Of a stretch of 64,000 bases of DNA, positions 1 through 8,670 are shown piece after piece. The translations under genes were made by a program, and so were the position numbers. The notes beneath the pieces were generated by a model. It ran no database searches. It was not told the DNA's origin and saw only the letters and a program-made list of their open reading frames with translations. Position 1 is the first letter of the stretch, and every line of letters starts with the position of its first letter. Origin of the DNA: Nitrospira_D sp019636945 (GTDB taxonomy: Bacteria; Nitrospirota; Nitrospiria; Nitrospirales; Nitrospiraceae); NCBI RefSeq assembly GCF_047338595.1, contig NZ_JBLFBO010000001.1, positions 1 to 64,000 on the forward strand, read 5' to 3'.

Positions 1-48
1 AGGTAGTCAGATCCAGAGACTGACGTCCTACCGCTAGACGATCCCCCA
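1..48 (-). tRNA. tRNA-Gln(CUG), 3' part outside the window
   Basis: Read on the minus strand from base 48, the sequence folds as the first two thirds of a tRNA. The acceptor strand is TGGGGGA, starting with the U1 typical of tRNA-Gln. A D-arm with AGCGGTAGGA follows, then an anticodon arm whose 7-base loop CTCTGGA places CTG at positions 34-36. The closing pair of the anticodon stem is a T-T mismatch. The variable loop start is present; the T-arm and CCA end lie left of base 1. It sits 71 bp downstream of gltX on the same strand and could share its transcript. Confidence 0.85.
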
Positions 49-119
49 ACCGACGTTCACAGTAATATATCGATCGCAATTTCGTCAAGATCGACGCAGG
101 TTTGGCAGGGAGGAAATCA

Positions 120-1535
120 TCAGCCTATCAAGGCACGCTCGACTCCTTTTCTCAGACGAAACAGCGTCCGCTCCCGTCCCAGCACTTCCATCACCTCAAA
201 GAGGCCAGGGCTTGCCGTCCGTCCGGTCAATGCGACGCGAACCGGTTGGGCTAAAGCGCCCATTTTGACACCTTCTTCTTCGACTAGCTTCTTGAAGCTT
301 TCTTCCCAGGTTTGTTTGGAAAAGCTGGGGAACGCCTCAAAGCGTGTCACCAGCTTCTGCAGCAACGGCGCCACCGCCGGCGTGAGAAATTTCTTGGCTG
401 CCTCTTCCTCGAACGGAGCGACTTGCCCGAAATAAGGTTTCACCCATTCCACCATGTCGACCAACGTCTTCGCCCGTTCCTTGACCAACACCACCAGCTG
501 TGCGAGCCATTCCTCCGATACCGCTTCGACCTCATGCTTCAACCCTGCTTGTTCCAACAACGGCACGAGCGCCTGAGCCACCGAGCTCGGTGGACTCGTT
601 TTGATGTACTCGGCATTGATCCACACCAACTTGTCCGGATTGAATACCGCCGCCGACTTCTGGACGTGATCCCAGGAGAACTTTTCGATGAGTTCCTGCC
701 GAGTAAAGAGCTCTTGATCGCCGTGAGACCACCCCAGTCGAACCAGGTAATTCACCATGGCATCGGGCAAGTACCCCATGTCCCTATAGGCCATAATCGA
801 CGTCGCCCCATGGCGTTTTGAGAGCCGCGTCTTGTCGGATCCCAGAATCATCGGGAGATGGCCGAAGCGCGGAACAGCAAACCCCAGCGCTTCAAAAATC
901 GGAATCTGTCGCGGCGTGTTGGTCAGATGGTCATCCCCCCGCACGACGTGTGTGATGCGCATCAATGCATCGTCGACGACGACCGAAAAATTGTAGGTCG
1001 GATAGCCGTTGGACCGGAGAATAATCAGGTCGTCGGCCGCACTATTATCGAAGGTGATTGCGCCTTTGATGAGATCATCCACGATGATGTGCCCTTCCTG
1101 CGGCGCCTTGAAGCGAAGCGCGGCGTCGGCAGGCGGATTGGTGATCTGTAATCGGCGGCAGCGGCCGTCGTAGCGAGGCGATAAGCCTTTTACCTCGGCC
1201 TCCTTTCGCCGAGCCTCCAGCTCTTCCGCCTTGCACACACACCAGTACGCATGCCCCATCTCAAGTAATTTCATAGCATGGGCGCGATACAGATCCATCC
1301 GTTCCGTTTGGCGGAATGGCCCTTCATCCCAATCGAGCCCGACCCATTCCATCCCCTCAATAATGGCCTGAATGGACTCATCGGTCGACCGACTTTGATC
1401 GGTATCCTCGATCCGAAGAATGAACGTCCCCTGCTGTTGACGCGCAAACAGCCAATTGAATAGGGCCGTGCGCACTCCACCGATATGCAAAAAACCCGTC
1501 GGACTGGGAGCGAACCGGACACGAACCTCAGTCAT
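120..1535 (-). CDS. gltX: glutamyl-tRNA synthetase (GluRS)
   Basis: Cytoplasmic class I aminoacyl-tRNA synthetase that charges tRNA-Glu with glutamate. At 471 aa it has the usual bacterial length. The HIGH-type signature is HIGG at residues 17-20 and the KMSKS-type loop is RLSKR near residue 240. A zinc knuckle of the E. coli type is visible as C99, C101, Y122 and C126. The anticodon-binding helical domain fills the C-terminal third. The start is the only ATG before the conserved N-terminal strand (VRFAPSPTG); its ribosome-binding site is weak. A tRNA-Gln gene follows on the same strand. Whether the enzyme is non-discriminating (also loading tRNA-Gln) cannot be told from the sequence. Confidence 0.97.
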   Translation of the reverse strand: MTEVRVRFAPSPTGFLHIGGVRTALFNWLFARQQQGTFILRIEDTDQSRSTDESIQAIIEGMEWVGLDWDEGPFRQTERMDLYRAHAMKLLEMGHAYWCVCKAEELEARRKEAEVKGLSPRYDGRCRRLQITNPPADAALRFKAPQEGHIIVDDLIKGAITFDNSAADDLIILRSNGYPTYNFSVVVDDALMRITHVVRGDDHLTNTPRQIPIFEALGFAVPRFGHLPMILGSDKTRLSKRHGATSIMAYRDMGYLPDAMVNYLVRLGWSHGDQELFTRQELIEKFSWDHVQKSAAVFNPDKLVWINAEYIKTSPPSSVAQALVPLLEQAGLKHEVEAVSEEWLAQLVVLVKERAKTLVDMVEWVKPYFGQVAPFEEEAAKKFLTPAVAPLLQKLVTRFEAFPSFSKQTWEESFKKLVEEEGVKMGALAQPVRVALTGRTASPGLFEVMEVLGRERTLFRLRKGVERALIG

Positions 1536-1664
1536 GACAGCATTGTCCCTTCCTCATACCTACGAAACCGCCCATCTATACCACGCTGAGAAAATCCTTG
1601 TACACCGCCGAAACACTTCCATCTCACTACGGCTTCTGCTATGAGGATGCCGGAGGAGGTGGGA

Positions 1665-2369
1665 ATGGCAGAACAGAGGCAACCTGCCACAGTACTGTCC
1701 GCAACAGATCTCACACCGCACGTGCGCCAGTTGGTGATCAAGCCCAAAGCTGCCAAGATTGCCTTCCAACCTGGACAATGGGTCTCTCTTCACCTCCCCG
1801 TAGGGCCCAAGCCGCCGCTCAATCGAGCCTACTCCATGGCCGATCCTTCCTCGCCCTATGGAGAGTTGACGCTGGTATTTGATCTCGTTCCCGATGGACT
1901 CGGTTCTCCTTACCTCTATCAGCTGAAATCAGGCGATGAACTGACCTTGTCCGGACCCTACGGGCGTTTCATTCTTCCTCAGGCGCTTGATCGGGAACTT
2001 ATCCTGATCGGACGCTACACAGGCCTGGTTCCGATGCGATGCCTGTTGAAGCAGATGTTTTTTAAAAAAATTCATACTCCGGTCCTGTTGATCGCGGTGG
2101 CCCCCAGCGAAGAGGAGGTTCTGTTCCATCAGGAATGGCTCACGATGGCCGTACAGCAGCCATCCTTCCGTTATCTTCCGATTGTGGCCGAACAGAGCGA
2201 GTCCCAAGCCGTAGAGAAAACCCTGGCGATGCTGGGACCGCTGCTCACTGGTCAACCGAAAGTGATTCCCATGCTCTGCGGGACCAAAGCCTTCGTCCGT
2301 CCTATACGGGCCTATTTTATGGATCAAGGATACGACCGAAAGGAGATCAAGGCGGAGACCTATGACTAG
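1665..2369 (+). CDS. FAD-binding ferredoxin-NAD(P)+ reductase-like protein
   Basis: Predicted soluble flavoprotein of the ferredoxin reductase (FNR-like) superfamily that passes electrons between NAD(P)H and an electron carrier. The FAD domain shows RAYSMA (about residues 54-59) and GPYGRF (about 97-102). The nucleotide-binding loop GRYTGLVP (about 116-123) and the late LCGTKAF motif form the NAD(P) half. An in-frame ATG exists at 1641 without a ribosome-binding site; the ATG at 1665 follows GGAGGAGGT, so it is preferred (234 aa). The divergent [2Fe-2S] ferredoxin next door is a natural partner, and the pair may feed electrons to the ISC machinery. That pairing is inference from position. Confidence 0.8.
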   Translation: MAEQRQPATVLSATDLTPHVRQLVIKPKAAKIAFQPGQWVSLHLPVGPKPPLNRAYSMADPSSPYGELTLVFDLVPDGLGSPYLYQLKSGDELTLSGPYGRFILPQALDRELILIGRYTGLVPMRCLLKQMFFKKIHTPVLLIAVAPSEEEVLFHQEWLTMAVQQPSFRYLPIVAEQSESQAVEKTLAMLGPLLTGQPKVIPMLCGTKAFVRPIRAYFMDQGYDRKEIKAETYD

Positions 2370-2452
2370 GAGAATCTTCGGACTTCATCAGCATTGTCGG
2401 ATTCAACCGAACTGATCGACCGATGAGTCCTAAAGAGCGTAGTCGCGCTTCT

Positions 2453-2869
2453 TCAGTGGCCCTCTCGCACGAGATTTTTATTCACAGCGGGAATTTCTAC
2501 GACGATATCCGCCTTCCCATTCGGGACACATTGACAACCCAGTCGAGACTGAAGCGTCGTCATGGGAGCTTCATCCAGTTGATCATATTCGTCATCGGTA
2601 CCTTCGTTACAGGTTTCCAAACCCTGCTTCACAATGACGTGACAGGTCGAACAGGCGCAAACCCCACCACAGACATGCTCCAAATCTATCCCCTGGCCCA
2701 TGGCGATATCCAAAATGCTCCCTGGTAATCCTGTGACCCCGTAAGGAATCTTTTCTGGATCCACAGTAACTGTGGTCGATGTTCCGCTTGGTTGGATAAA
2801 TGTGACGGAATAGGAAACCTTAGGAAGTTCGCAATCGGCTTTCTCAATGTAGGGGTTCGTCCCACCCAT
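2453..2869 (-). CDS. fdx: ISC-type [2Fe-2S] ferredoxin
   Basis: Adrenodoxin-type plant-fold ferredoxin that supplies electrons for Fe-S cluster assembly. Cluster ligands are C67, C73, C76 (C-x5-C-x2-C) and C112 in LGCQC; extra cysteines at C71 and C114 are also seen. Length is 138 aa, slightly longer than E. coli Fdx because of an N-terminal extension of about 20 residues. In many bacteria fdx is the last gene of the isc operon. Here it stands alone and points away from iscR, so both may be controlled from the shared 133-bp spacer. The ATG is preceded by an AGGAAC-like site. Confidence 0.92.
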   Translation of the reverse strand: MGGTNPYIEKADCELPKVSYSVTFIQPSGTSTTVTVDPEKIPYGVTGLPGSILDIAMGQGIDLEHVCGGVCACSTCHVIVKQGLETCNEGTDDEYDQLDEAPMTTLQSRLGCQCVPNGKADIVVEIPAVNKNLVREGH

Positions 2870-2956
2870 GTGCCTGTTCCTTTCTGAGCCGGATTAGATT
2901 GTTGTCACGTATTGACACGATTCAAATCTGCATGATAGCTTTAGTGCGACCATATT

Positions 2957-2983
2957 GATCGGAGATCATTATAGTCTCCGATC
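2957..2983. promoter_or_regulatory. inverted repeat in fdx-iscR spacer, candidate Rrf2/IscR operator
   Basis: A perfect 9-bp inverted repeat (GATCGGAGA and TCTCCGATC) flanks a 9-base AT-rich centre that contains TATAGT. It lies 20 bp upstream of the iscR ATG, where an autoregulatory Rrf2 protein would bind and where a -10 element could sit. A TTGACA at 2912-2917 is also present. It does not match the E. coli IscR type 1 consensus closely, so the assignment rests on symmetry and position. Confidence 0.5.
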
Positions 2984-3002
2984 TTCCTGATCGGCAATAG
3001 AC

Positions 3003-3476
3003 ATGTTGAAGATTTCAAAAAAAGCTGACTACGCACTGATGGCCCTCCAGCACATTGCCTCTGTCCAGTTCGGCGATGTCACGCCCGGTCGCGTGGTGAA
3101 TACGAAAGAGATCGCCGAGGAATATAACATTCCACTGGAACTGCTTGCGAAGGTCCTCCAGGTTCTCTCAAAAAACGGCCTGATCGAGAGTCACAACGGC
3201 CCGAAGGGTGGCTATCTCCTGGCACGGAGCGCTAGACAGATCACCATTGCACAGATTCTTGAAAGCATCGAGGGCCCGCTGGCCATTACCGACTGTTCAC
3301 ACGAAAAAGATGGCGACTACTGCATGCAGCGCGAACACTGCAACATCCGCACGCCGCTCTTGAAAATTCAAGACAGTATCTACCAGTTACTGAACAATAT
3401 GACGTTGGGAGACATGATGGGGGGGACACCCTTGATTACCATTCAATCTCCCTCGGTACAAGGAGTCGAACGATGA
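3003..3476 (+). CDS. iscR: Rrf2-family regulator IscR
   Basis: Winged-helix Rrf2-family transcription factor of 157 aa that senses Fe-S status and regulates the isc genes. The N-terminal HTH (residues 1-75, with DYALMALQ and the wing GPKGGYLLAR) is clear. Three cysteines C98, C107 and C113 (C-x8-C-x5-C) are the expected [2Fe-2S] ligands; the first spacing is longer than the C-x5-C of E. coli IscR, as in many non-proteobacterial members. Its stop overlaps the iscS start by 4 bp (ATGA), indicating translational coupling. Autoregulation through the inverted repeat just upstream is likely but not shown. Confidence 0.93.
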   Translation: MLKISKKADYALMALQHIASVQFGDVTPGRVVNTKEIAEEYNIPLELLAKVLQVLSKNGLIESHNGPKGGYLLARSARQITIAQILESIEGPLAITDCSHEKDGDYCMQREHCNIRTPLLKIQDSIYQLLNNMTLGDMMGGTPLITIQSPSVQGVER

Positions 3477-4690
3477 AGCTTCCTATTTTCCTCGATAACC
3501 ATTCCACCACTCCCATGGATCCACGAGTATTGGAGGCCATGCTGCCCTACTTCGTCGAAAAGTTCGGCAACGCGGCCAGTCGCAACCATGCGTTTGGCTG
3601 GGCGGCTGAAGAAGCCGTGGAAGAGGCTCGGAAACGGATCGCGAAACTGATCAAGGCTGATGCCAAGGAAATCGTCTTTACCAGCGGCGCCACCGAATCG
3701 GACAACCTCGCTCTAAAGGGCGTCCTGGAGATGTACAAGGAAAAAGGCACCCACATCATCACCTCGTCCACGGAACATCGGGCCGTACTCGATACAGCCA
3801 AGTCGCTTGAAGCTAAGGGCCTCGCGACCGTGACCTACTTGCCGGTGGATAAATACGGCATGGTGAATCCGCAAGACGTGCAGAGCGCCATCACCGACAA
3901 GACGATCCTAATCTCGGTCATGCTGGCGAATAACGAAATCGGCACGATTAATCCCATCGCGGAGATCGGCAAGATCGCCAAAGCAAAAGGCATCCTGTTT
4001 CATTGCGATGCCACGCAAGGAGTCGGGAAAATTCCCGTTGATGTTCAGGCCATGGGAATCGATCTCATGTCCTTCTCGGCCCATAAGATTTATGGCCCGA
4101 AGGGGATCGGGGCCCTCTACGTGAGAAAACGAAACCCGCGTGTGCGGATCGCACCTCAGATGGACGGCGGCGGGCATGAACGCGGCATGAGGTCCGGCAC
4201 CTTACCGGTTCCGCTGATCGTCGGATTCGGGAAAGCCTGCGAACTTTGCGAACAGGAGATGACGGCAGAAACGGCTCGGCTGACCAAGATGCGCGACCGG
4301 CTGCAGACCGAGATCATGGCGGCCCTGGAGGAAAGCTATCTCAACGGCCATCCGACGAACCGGCTGCCTGGCAATCTCAACATTTCCTTCGCGTACGTCG
4401 AAGGCGAGTCCTTACTCATGGGCATGAAAGACATTGCGCTCTCATCCGGATCGGCCTGCACTTCGGCCACGCTGGAACCTTCCTACGTCTTGCGTGCGCT
4501 CGGGGTGGGAACCGAGCTCGCTCATTCGTCGATCCGTTTCGGCTTGGGCCGTTTCAACACCGATGACGAGATTGACTATACGATCAAGAAGGTTATTGAG
4601 ATCGTCACGAAGTTGAGGGAGATGTCCCCGCTCTACGAGATGGCAAAGGAAGGCGTCGATCTGAAATCCGTTCAATGGGCCGCACATTAG
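3473..4690 (+). CDS. iscS: cysteine desulfurase IscS
   Basis: PLP enzyme that converts cysteine to alanine and carries persulfide sulfur to IscU. Length is 405 aa as expected. The PLP lysine is K205 in SAHKIYGPKG and the mobile catalytic cysteine is C329 in SSGSACTSA. The N-terminal HSTTP motif and the GATESDN PLP-phosphate region are also present. The start codon lies inside the iscR stop and has an AAGGAG site within iscR. It is the second gene of the isc operon; 82 bp separate it from iscU. Confidence 0.97.
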   Translation: MKLPIFLDNHSTTPMDPRVLEAMLPYFVEKFGNAASRNHAFGWAAEEAVEEARKRIAKLIKADAKEIVFTSGATESDNLALKGVLEMYKEKGTHIITSSTEHRAVLDTAKSLEAKGLATVTYLPVDKYGMVNPQDVQSAITDKTILISVMLANNEIGTINPIAEIGKIAKAKGILFHCDATQGVGKIPVDVQAMGIDLMSFSAHKIYGPKGIGALYVRKRNPRVRIAPQMDGGGHERGMRSGTLPVPLIVGFGKACELCEQEMTAETARLTKMRDRLQTEIMAALEESYLNGHPTNRLPGNLNISFAYVEGESLLMGMKDIALSSGSACTSATLEPSYVLRALGVGTELAHSSIRFGLGRFNTDDEIDYTIKKVIEIVTKLREMSPLYEMAKEGVDLKSVQWAAH

Positions 4691-4772
4691 CGACGTAACA
4701 TGCACCTCGTGAAGCGTATCTCACAAACAACGAACACCGCTTCACGAACGATGAGATACCAGGGAGGTTCTT

Positions 4773-5171
4773 ATGGCATACAGCGATAAAGTCGTCGATC
4801 ATTTCAACAACCCTCGGAACATGGGTAGCTTCAAAAAGGATGAAGAAGGTGTAGGCACCGGCATGGTAGGGGCGCCGGAGTGCGGCGATGTGATGAAGCT
4901 GCAGATCAAGGTGCAGAACGATACGATCGTCGATGCCAAGTTCAAGACGTTCGGCTGCGGATCAGCCATCGCCAGCTCCAGCTTGGCCACCGAATGGCTG
5001 AAGGGCAAAACGATTGAAGAAGCGCAACAGATCAAGAACACGGACATCGTCCAGGAGCTCAATCTGCCGCCGGTCAAGATTCACTGTTCGGTTCTCGCGG
5101 AAGATGCGATCAAAGCCGCGTTAGCCGACTATCAGAAGAAATCCGACGGAGACGCGTCCGGCACCAAGTAA
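4773..5171 (+). CDS. iscU: Fe-S cluster scaffold IscU
   Basis: Scaffold on which the [2Fe-2S] cluster is built. All three ligand cysteines are present (C37, C62, C105), as is the conserved D39 that tunes cluster lability. The HscA-recognition peptide LPPVK is at residues 98-102, consistent with hscA and hscB downstream. Length is 132 aa, about the family norm. The start follows AGGGAGGTTCTT. It lies between iscS and iscA in the standard order. Confidence 0.97.
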   Translation: MAYSDKVVDHFNNPRNMGSFKKDEEGVGTGMVGAPECGDVMKLQIKVQNDTIVDAKFKTFGCGSAIASSSLATEWLKGKTIEEAQQIKNTDIVQELNLPPVKIHCSVLAEDAIKAALADYQKKSDGDASGTK

Positions 5172-5198
5172 CGGAGACATCTACGAAGGGAGTGCCCC

Positions 5199-5555
5199 AT
5201 GGATACAACGAATGTCGAGACTCAGGCTCCGGTCATCACACTCACCGATGCTGCCGTGACTGAGGTCAAGCGATTGATCAACGTACAGGGGATCGAGGAA
5301 GGCGGCCTTCGTCTCGGCGTGAAGGGCGGCGGTTGCTCGGGCCTGAGCTACACGATCAATTTCGACGACAAGATCGGGCAGTATGACCAAGTGTATGACT
5401 TCAACGGAGTGAAGGTCATCATCGACGCCAAGAGCGCCATCTATCTCCAAGGCACCCAATTGGATTATCAAAAAGACCTGATGGGGGGAAACTTCAAGTT
5501 TCTCAACCCCAATGCCAATAAAACCTGTGGCTGCGGAGAGTCGTTCTCAGCCTGA
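5199..5555 (+). CDS. iscA: A-type Fe-S carrier IscA
   Basis: HesB/IscA-family carrier of 118 aa that receives or delivers Fe-S clusters or iron. The three invariant cysteines are C46 (GGGCSGLSY) and the C-terminal pair C110 and C112 in TCGCGESF. It starts 27 bp after iscU with a GAAGGGAG ribosome-binding site. Operon position makes IscA more likely than ErpA, which has the same fold. Confidence 0.93.
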   Translation: MDTTNVETQAPVITLTDAAVTEVKRLINVQGIEEGGLRLGVKGGGCSGLSYTINFDDKIGQYDQVYDFNGVKVIIDAKSAIYLQGTQLDYQKDLMGGNFKFLNPNANKTCGCGESFSA

Positions 5556-5609
5556 TTCTCAATGAGTTTTTGAACTGATTGGTACGGCGCACACCACGCC
5601 GAATTCCCC

Positions 5610-6326
5610 ATGGATCAACATACACCGGAATCGCCACGACCGCGCGGCCTGCAGATGGCCCGGAGCATGTGCTGGCACTGCCAGTCTGCGGTGACAGGAG
5701 AGTACTTCTGCGAACGATGCGTCAAAGTCCAGCCGGTTTCAAAAGAGACCGACTATTTCACCTGTCTTGGGTTTCCTCGACGTCTCACACTGGACCCAAA
5801 GAAGCTTGAGGCCAAGTTCTACGAGTTGAGCCGGACATTCCATCCGGACTTTTATCAGACGAAAAGTCCGGCGGAACAAACGATCAGCCTCGGCAATGCC
5901 GCGGTCCTGAATACGGCCTATCGTACTCTCCGTGACCCTATTCAACGCGCGGAATACCTGTTGGGCCTCGAAGCCGGCTCCGTGAAAGACATCCGAACGT
6001 CTCCCCCAGCCGACCTGTTTGAAGAGATCTTGGAACTCCAAGATACGCTTGAAGAATACCGATCATCGGAACGTGATTCGCAAGACAGTCATAAGCTCCG
6101 TACTGCCCTTGAGGCCGAACAGCGAACACTGGAGCAACGCAAGCAGGAGATGGAAGCGCAACTGCAGCAGCTGTTTACGGAGTGGGACCAGTTGCAAGAC
6201 CGTGGGGAAGCGACAAGCCAGACGCGTGTGGAACGGGACCGGCTCCTGAAACAGATACGTGACCTCCTCTCCAACCGAACGTACATCACCAGTATCGTCA
6301 ACGATTTGGCCGCCACCATCGCCTGA
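5610..6326 (+). CDS. hscB: J-domain co-chaperone HscB with N-terminal zinc ribbon
   Basis: Type III J-protein that delivers IscU to HscA and stimulates its ATPase. The J domain begins near residue 47 and has the HPD motif at 78-80. The C-terminal half is a long charged helical segment (about 130-225), the IscU-binding region. Unlike E. coli HscB it carries two CxxC pairs at the N-terminus (C21, C24, C34, C37), a zinc-ribbon-like extension known from human HSCB. At 238 aa it is longer than the 171-aa E. coli protein. No convincing ribosome-binding site is seen at the ATG used here; a second in-frame ATG lies at 5655. Confidence 0.9.
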   Translation: MDQHTPESPRPRGLQMARSMCWHCQSAVTGEYFCERCVKVQPVSKETDYFTCLGFPRRLTLDPKKLEAKFYELSRTFHPDFYQTKSPAEQTISLGNAAVLNTAYRTLRDPIQRAEYLLGLEAGSVKDIRTSPPADLFEEILELQDTLEEYRSSERDSQDSHKLRTALEAEQRTLEQRKQEMEAQLQQLFTEWDQLQDRGEATSQTRVERDRLLKQIRDLLSNRTYITSIVNDLAATIA

Positions 6327-6356
6327 GTAAACCATGTTGTCCATTCACGCCCTGCA

Positions 6357-6479
6357 CAAAATGCTCAAAAAGGTTTCCAGCGAGGCCGCAGGGAGCGAGG
6401 GGCCCGAGGCGTACAGAGTGGGTACGTTGAGGGGCCAGAGCGACCGAGAACAAAGCTGGGGACCTTTTTCAGCATTTTG
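6357..6479. repeat. palindromic repeat family A, copy 1 (between hscB and hscA)
   Basis: A 123-bp imperfect palindrome with terminal inverted repeats of about 25 bp that begin CAAAATGCTCAAAAAGG and end as its near reverse complement (CCTTTTTCAGCATTTTG). A GCGTAC/GTACGT pair flanks the centre. Related copies are at 51833 and 63169. It encodes no transposase. Its right end is 2 bp from the hscA ATG, so hscA has no Shine-Dalgarno sequence and the element could fold in the mRNA. Confidence 0.85.
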
Positions 6480-6481
6480 AT

Positions 6482-8302
6482 ATGGCACGGATCGTCGGCA
6501 TCGACCTCGGCACAACTAATTCGCTGGTCGCCTACATGAAAGACGGCCAGCCCTGCGTCGTCCCTGACCGCAACGGCCGAACGATGGTGCCATCGGTTGT
6601 CGCCTTGACGGACAATGGATTGATTGTCGGCGATTCAGCCAAAGAACACTTGACGCGAAATCCCGAGCGGACGGTCTATTCCGTCAAACGTTTCATGGGC
6701 AAGGGTCTCGCCGATGTGCAAAGCGAACTAGCCTATTTCCCCTACACACTCACGGAGACCGGCGGCGTCATCCGGATTCAGCTCGGCGAAAAGCGTTATT
6801 CCCCCCCACAGATCTCCGCCATGATCCTCAAGGAATTGAAACGACGCGCGGAGGCCTCTCTGGGAGAAAGTATCGGCAAAGCGGTCATCACCGTTCCTGC
6901 CTACTTCAACGACAGCCAACGGCAGGCGACCAAGGATGCCGGGCTCATTGCTGGGCTGGAGGTCTTGCGCATCATCAACGAACCGACGGCCGCCTCACTG
7001 GCGTACGGACTTCAGAAGCGCACACAGGGCACCATTGCGGTCTATGACTTCGGCGGCGGCACGTTCGACATTTCAATCTTGAAACTGAAGGATGGGATCT
7101 TTGAGGTTTTGGCGACGAACGGCGATACGCATCTGGGAGGGGATGATCTCGACCGGCTGCTTGTCGACCTGTTTATCGGACAAATCCAAGAACGGCATGG
7201 GATCAACCTGAGCGAATACTCCGATCATATGCAGGCCGTTCGCCTGGAAGCAGAGCGAGCCAAAGTTCGCCTTTCTGATGATCTCAAAACCACGATCACC
7301 ATTGAACTACCTGACGACAAAGGACACTTCACCAGAGAGCTGACACGCGATCAGCTTGAGTCACTGACGATACCTGTGATTGAACGGACGCTGGCTCCCT
7401 GCCGCATGGCCTTAAAGGACGCCGGACTCACCTCAAAGGATATCGACGAGGTGGTCTTGGTGGGTGGCTCCACCCGCATGCCGCTGGTCCGCCAACGCGT
7501 CGAGGCGCTATTTGGGAAGGCGCCGCATTGTCATTTGAATCCGGATGAAGTCGTCGCACTCGGCGCCGCCGTACAAGCCGATATTCTAAGCGGTGGGACG
7601 ACGGACATGTTGCTGTTAGATGTGACGCCTCTGTCGCTCGGCATTGAAACGATGGGCGGGGTCATGAGCAGCTTGATCCGCCGAAACACGACCATTCCAG
7701 CAAGTGCCAAGGAACTGTTCACGACCTACGTCGACGGGCAAACCGGCGTCGATATTCATATCCTGCAAGGCGAGCGCGAGCTCGTCAAGGATAACCGGAG
7801 CCTGGCACGATTCCGGCTGAAAGTACCGCCACTTCCGGCCGGCGTCCCGCGCATCGAGGTGACCTTTCTGATCGATGCCAACGGCATCTTGAACGTCACG
7901 GCGACGGACATGCGAACCGGCCAGAGCCAGTCGATCGAAGTCAAACCTTCCTATGGGCTCGCGGATGCGGAGGTCGAGCGGATGATCGAAGACTCGTTTA
8001 AGTTTGCGGCCGACGATGTCAACGCTCGGAAGTTGATTGAAGCCCGGCTGGATGCCGAGGCCCTGCTGAAGACAACCAAGAAGTCGCTGGCGGAAGCGCG
8101 AGACCTGATCACGGCGGATGAAGCCGAGGGTATTCGGAACGCACTGTCTCAGCTGGCAACAGCGAAGGATGGCACGGATCCCCGTATCATCCGTGCGCGG
8201 ATGGCAGAACTCGAACAGGCAGCAAAACAATTGAACGTGGTGATGCTGAACGATTCGCTCAAGAAAAGTCTGCAAGGGAAGAAAGTCACGGAAGTCACGT
8301 AA
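6482..8302 (+). CDS. hscA: Fe-S assembly chaperone HscA (Hsp70 family)
   Basis: Specialised Hsp70 that binds the LPPVK peptide of IscU and uses ATP to promote cluster transfer. The actin-like ATPase domain shows IDLGTTNS at residues 7-14, YDFGGGTFDIS near 190 and VGGSTRMP near 325. The substrate-binding domain follows from about 380 and the lid from about 510. Length (606 aa) and operon position favour HscA over DnaK. The ATG has no ribosome-binding site because a palindromic repeat ends 2 bp upstream. Translation may therefore rely on a weak internal signal or on structural re-initiation. Confidence 0.93.
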   Translation: MARIVGIDLGTTNSLVAYMKDGQPCVVPDRNGRTMVPSVVALTDNGLIVGDSAKEHLTRNPERTVYSVKRFMGKGLADVQSELAYFPYTLTETGGVIRIQLGEKRYSPPQISAMILKELKRRAEASLGESIGKAVITVPAYFNDSQRQATKDAGLIAGLEVLRIINEPTAASLAYGLQKRTQGTIAVYDFGGGTFDISILKLKDGIFEVLATNGDTHLGGDDLDRLLVDLFIGQIQERHGINLSEYSDHMQAVRLEAERAKVRLSDDLKTTITIELPDDKGHFTRELTRDQLESLTIPVIERTLAPCRMALKDAGLTSKDIDEVVLVGGSTRMPLVRQRVEALFGKAPHCHLNPDEVVALGAAVQADILSGGTTDMLLLDVTPLSLGIETMGGVMSSLIRRNTTIPASAKELFTTYVDGQTGVDIHILQGERELVKDNRSLARFRLKVPPLPAGVPRIEVTFLIDANGILNVTATDMRTGQSQSIEVKPSYGLADAEVERMIEDSFKFAADDVNARKLIEARLDAEALLKTTKKSLAEARDLITADEAEGIRNALSQLATAKDGTDPRIIRARMAELEQAAKQLNVVMLNDSLKKSLQGKKVTEVT

Positions 8303-8308
8303 AAAGAA

Positions 8309-8371
8309 CATATGGCGTATAGCTAATGGCTTATGGTTGGAACCACCCGGCTATAGACCATACGCCTTATG
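8309..8371. repeat. inverted repeat between hscA and iscX
   Basis: Arms CATATGGCGTAT (8309-8320) and ATACGCCTTATG (8360-8371) pair over 12 positions with one mismatch. The spacer has further fragments of the same theme (GCTAATGGCTTATGG). It begins 6 bp after the hscA stop and could limit read-through to iscX. Similar TATGGC-type low-complexity DNA recurs after typA at about 13930-14020. Confidence 0.6.
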
Positions 8372-8388
8372 CGCGTAAGGAGTGCGCA

Positions 8389-8601
8389 ATGGATCTGAAA
8401 TGGCAGGACGCCGAGGACATCGCCATCCGGTTGGTGGAAGAACACCCTGAGACGGATCCGCTGACCCTACGTTTCACGGATATGCATGCCTGGATCGTGG
8501 CATTGCCTGATTTTAAGGATGACCCTAAGAAATCAAATGAAAAGATTTTAGAAACGATCCAGATGGCATGGCACGAGGAGTATCAAGACTCGAAATCGTA
8601 A
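8389..8601 (+). CDS. iscX: Fe-S assembly protein IscX
   Basis: Small acidic partner of IscS (70 aa; E. coli IscX has 66) thought to modulate sulfur transfer or bind iron. The family signature RFTDMHAWI is at about residues 27-35, followed by D-F-x-D-D-P and the acidic C-terminal helix ending EEYQDSKS. The start is the ATG at 8389 after TAAGGAG; an upstream in-frame ATG at 8326 lies inside repeat sequence and has no ribosome-binding site. It closes the isc operon. Confidence 0.9.
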   Translation: MDLKWQDAEDIAIRLVEEHPETDPLTLRFTDMHAWIVALPDFKDDPKKSNEKILETIQMAWHEEYQDSKS

Positions 8602-8670
8602 CACGACGAGACCGAACCGCTCTCCGAGATCCGCCTCTCTTTCATCACCTCCACCGTACACCTCTCAGTC

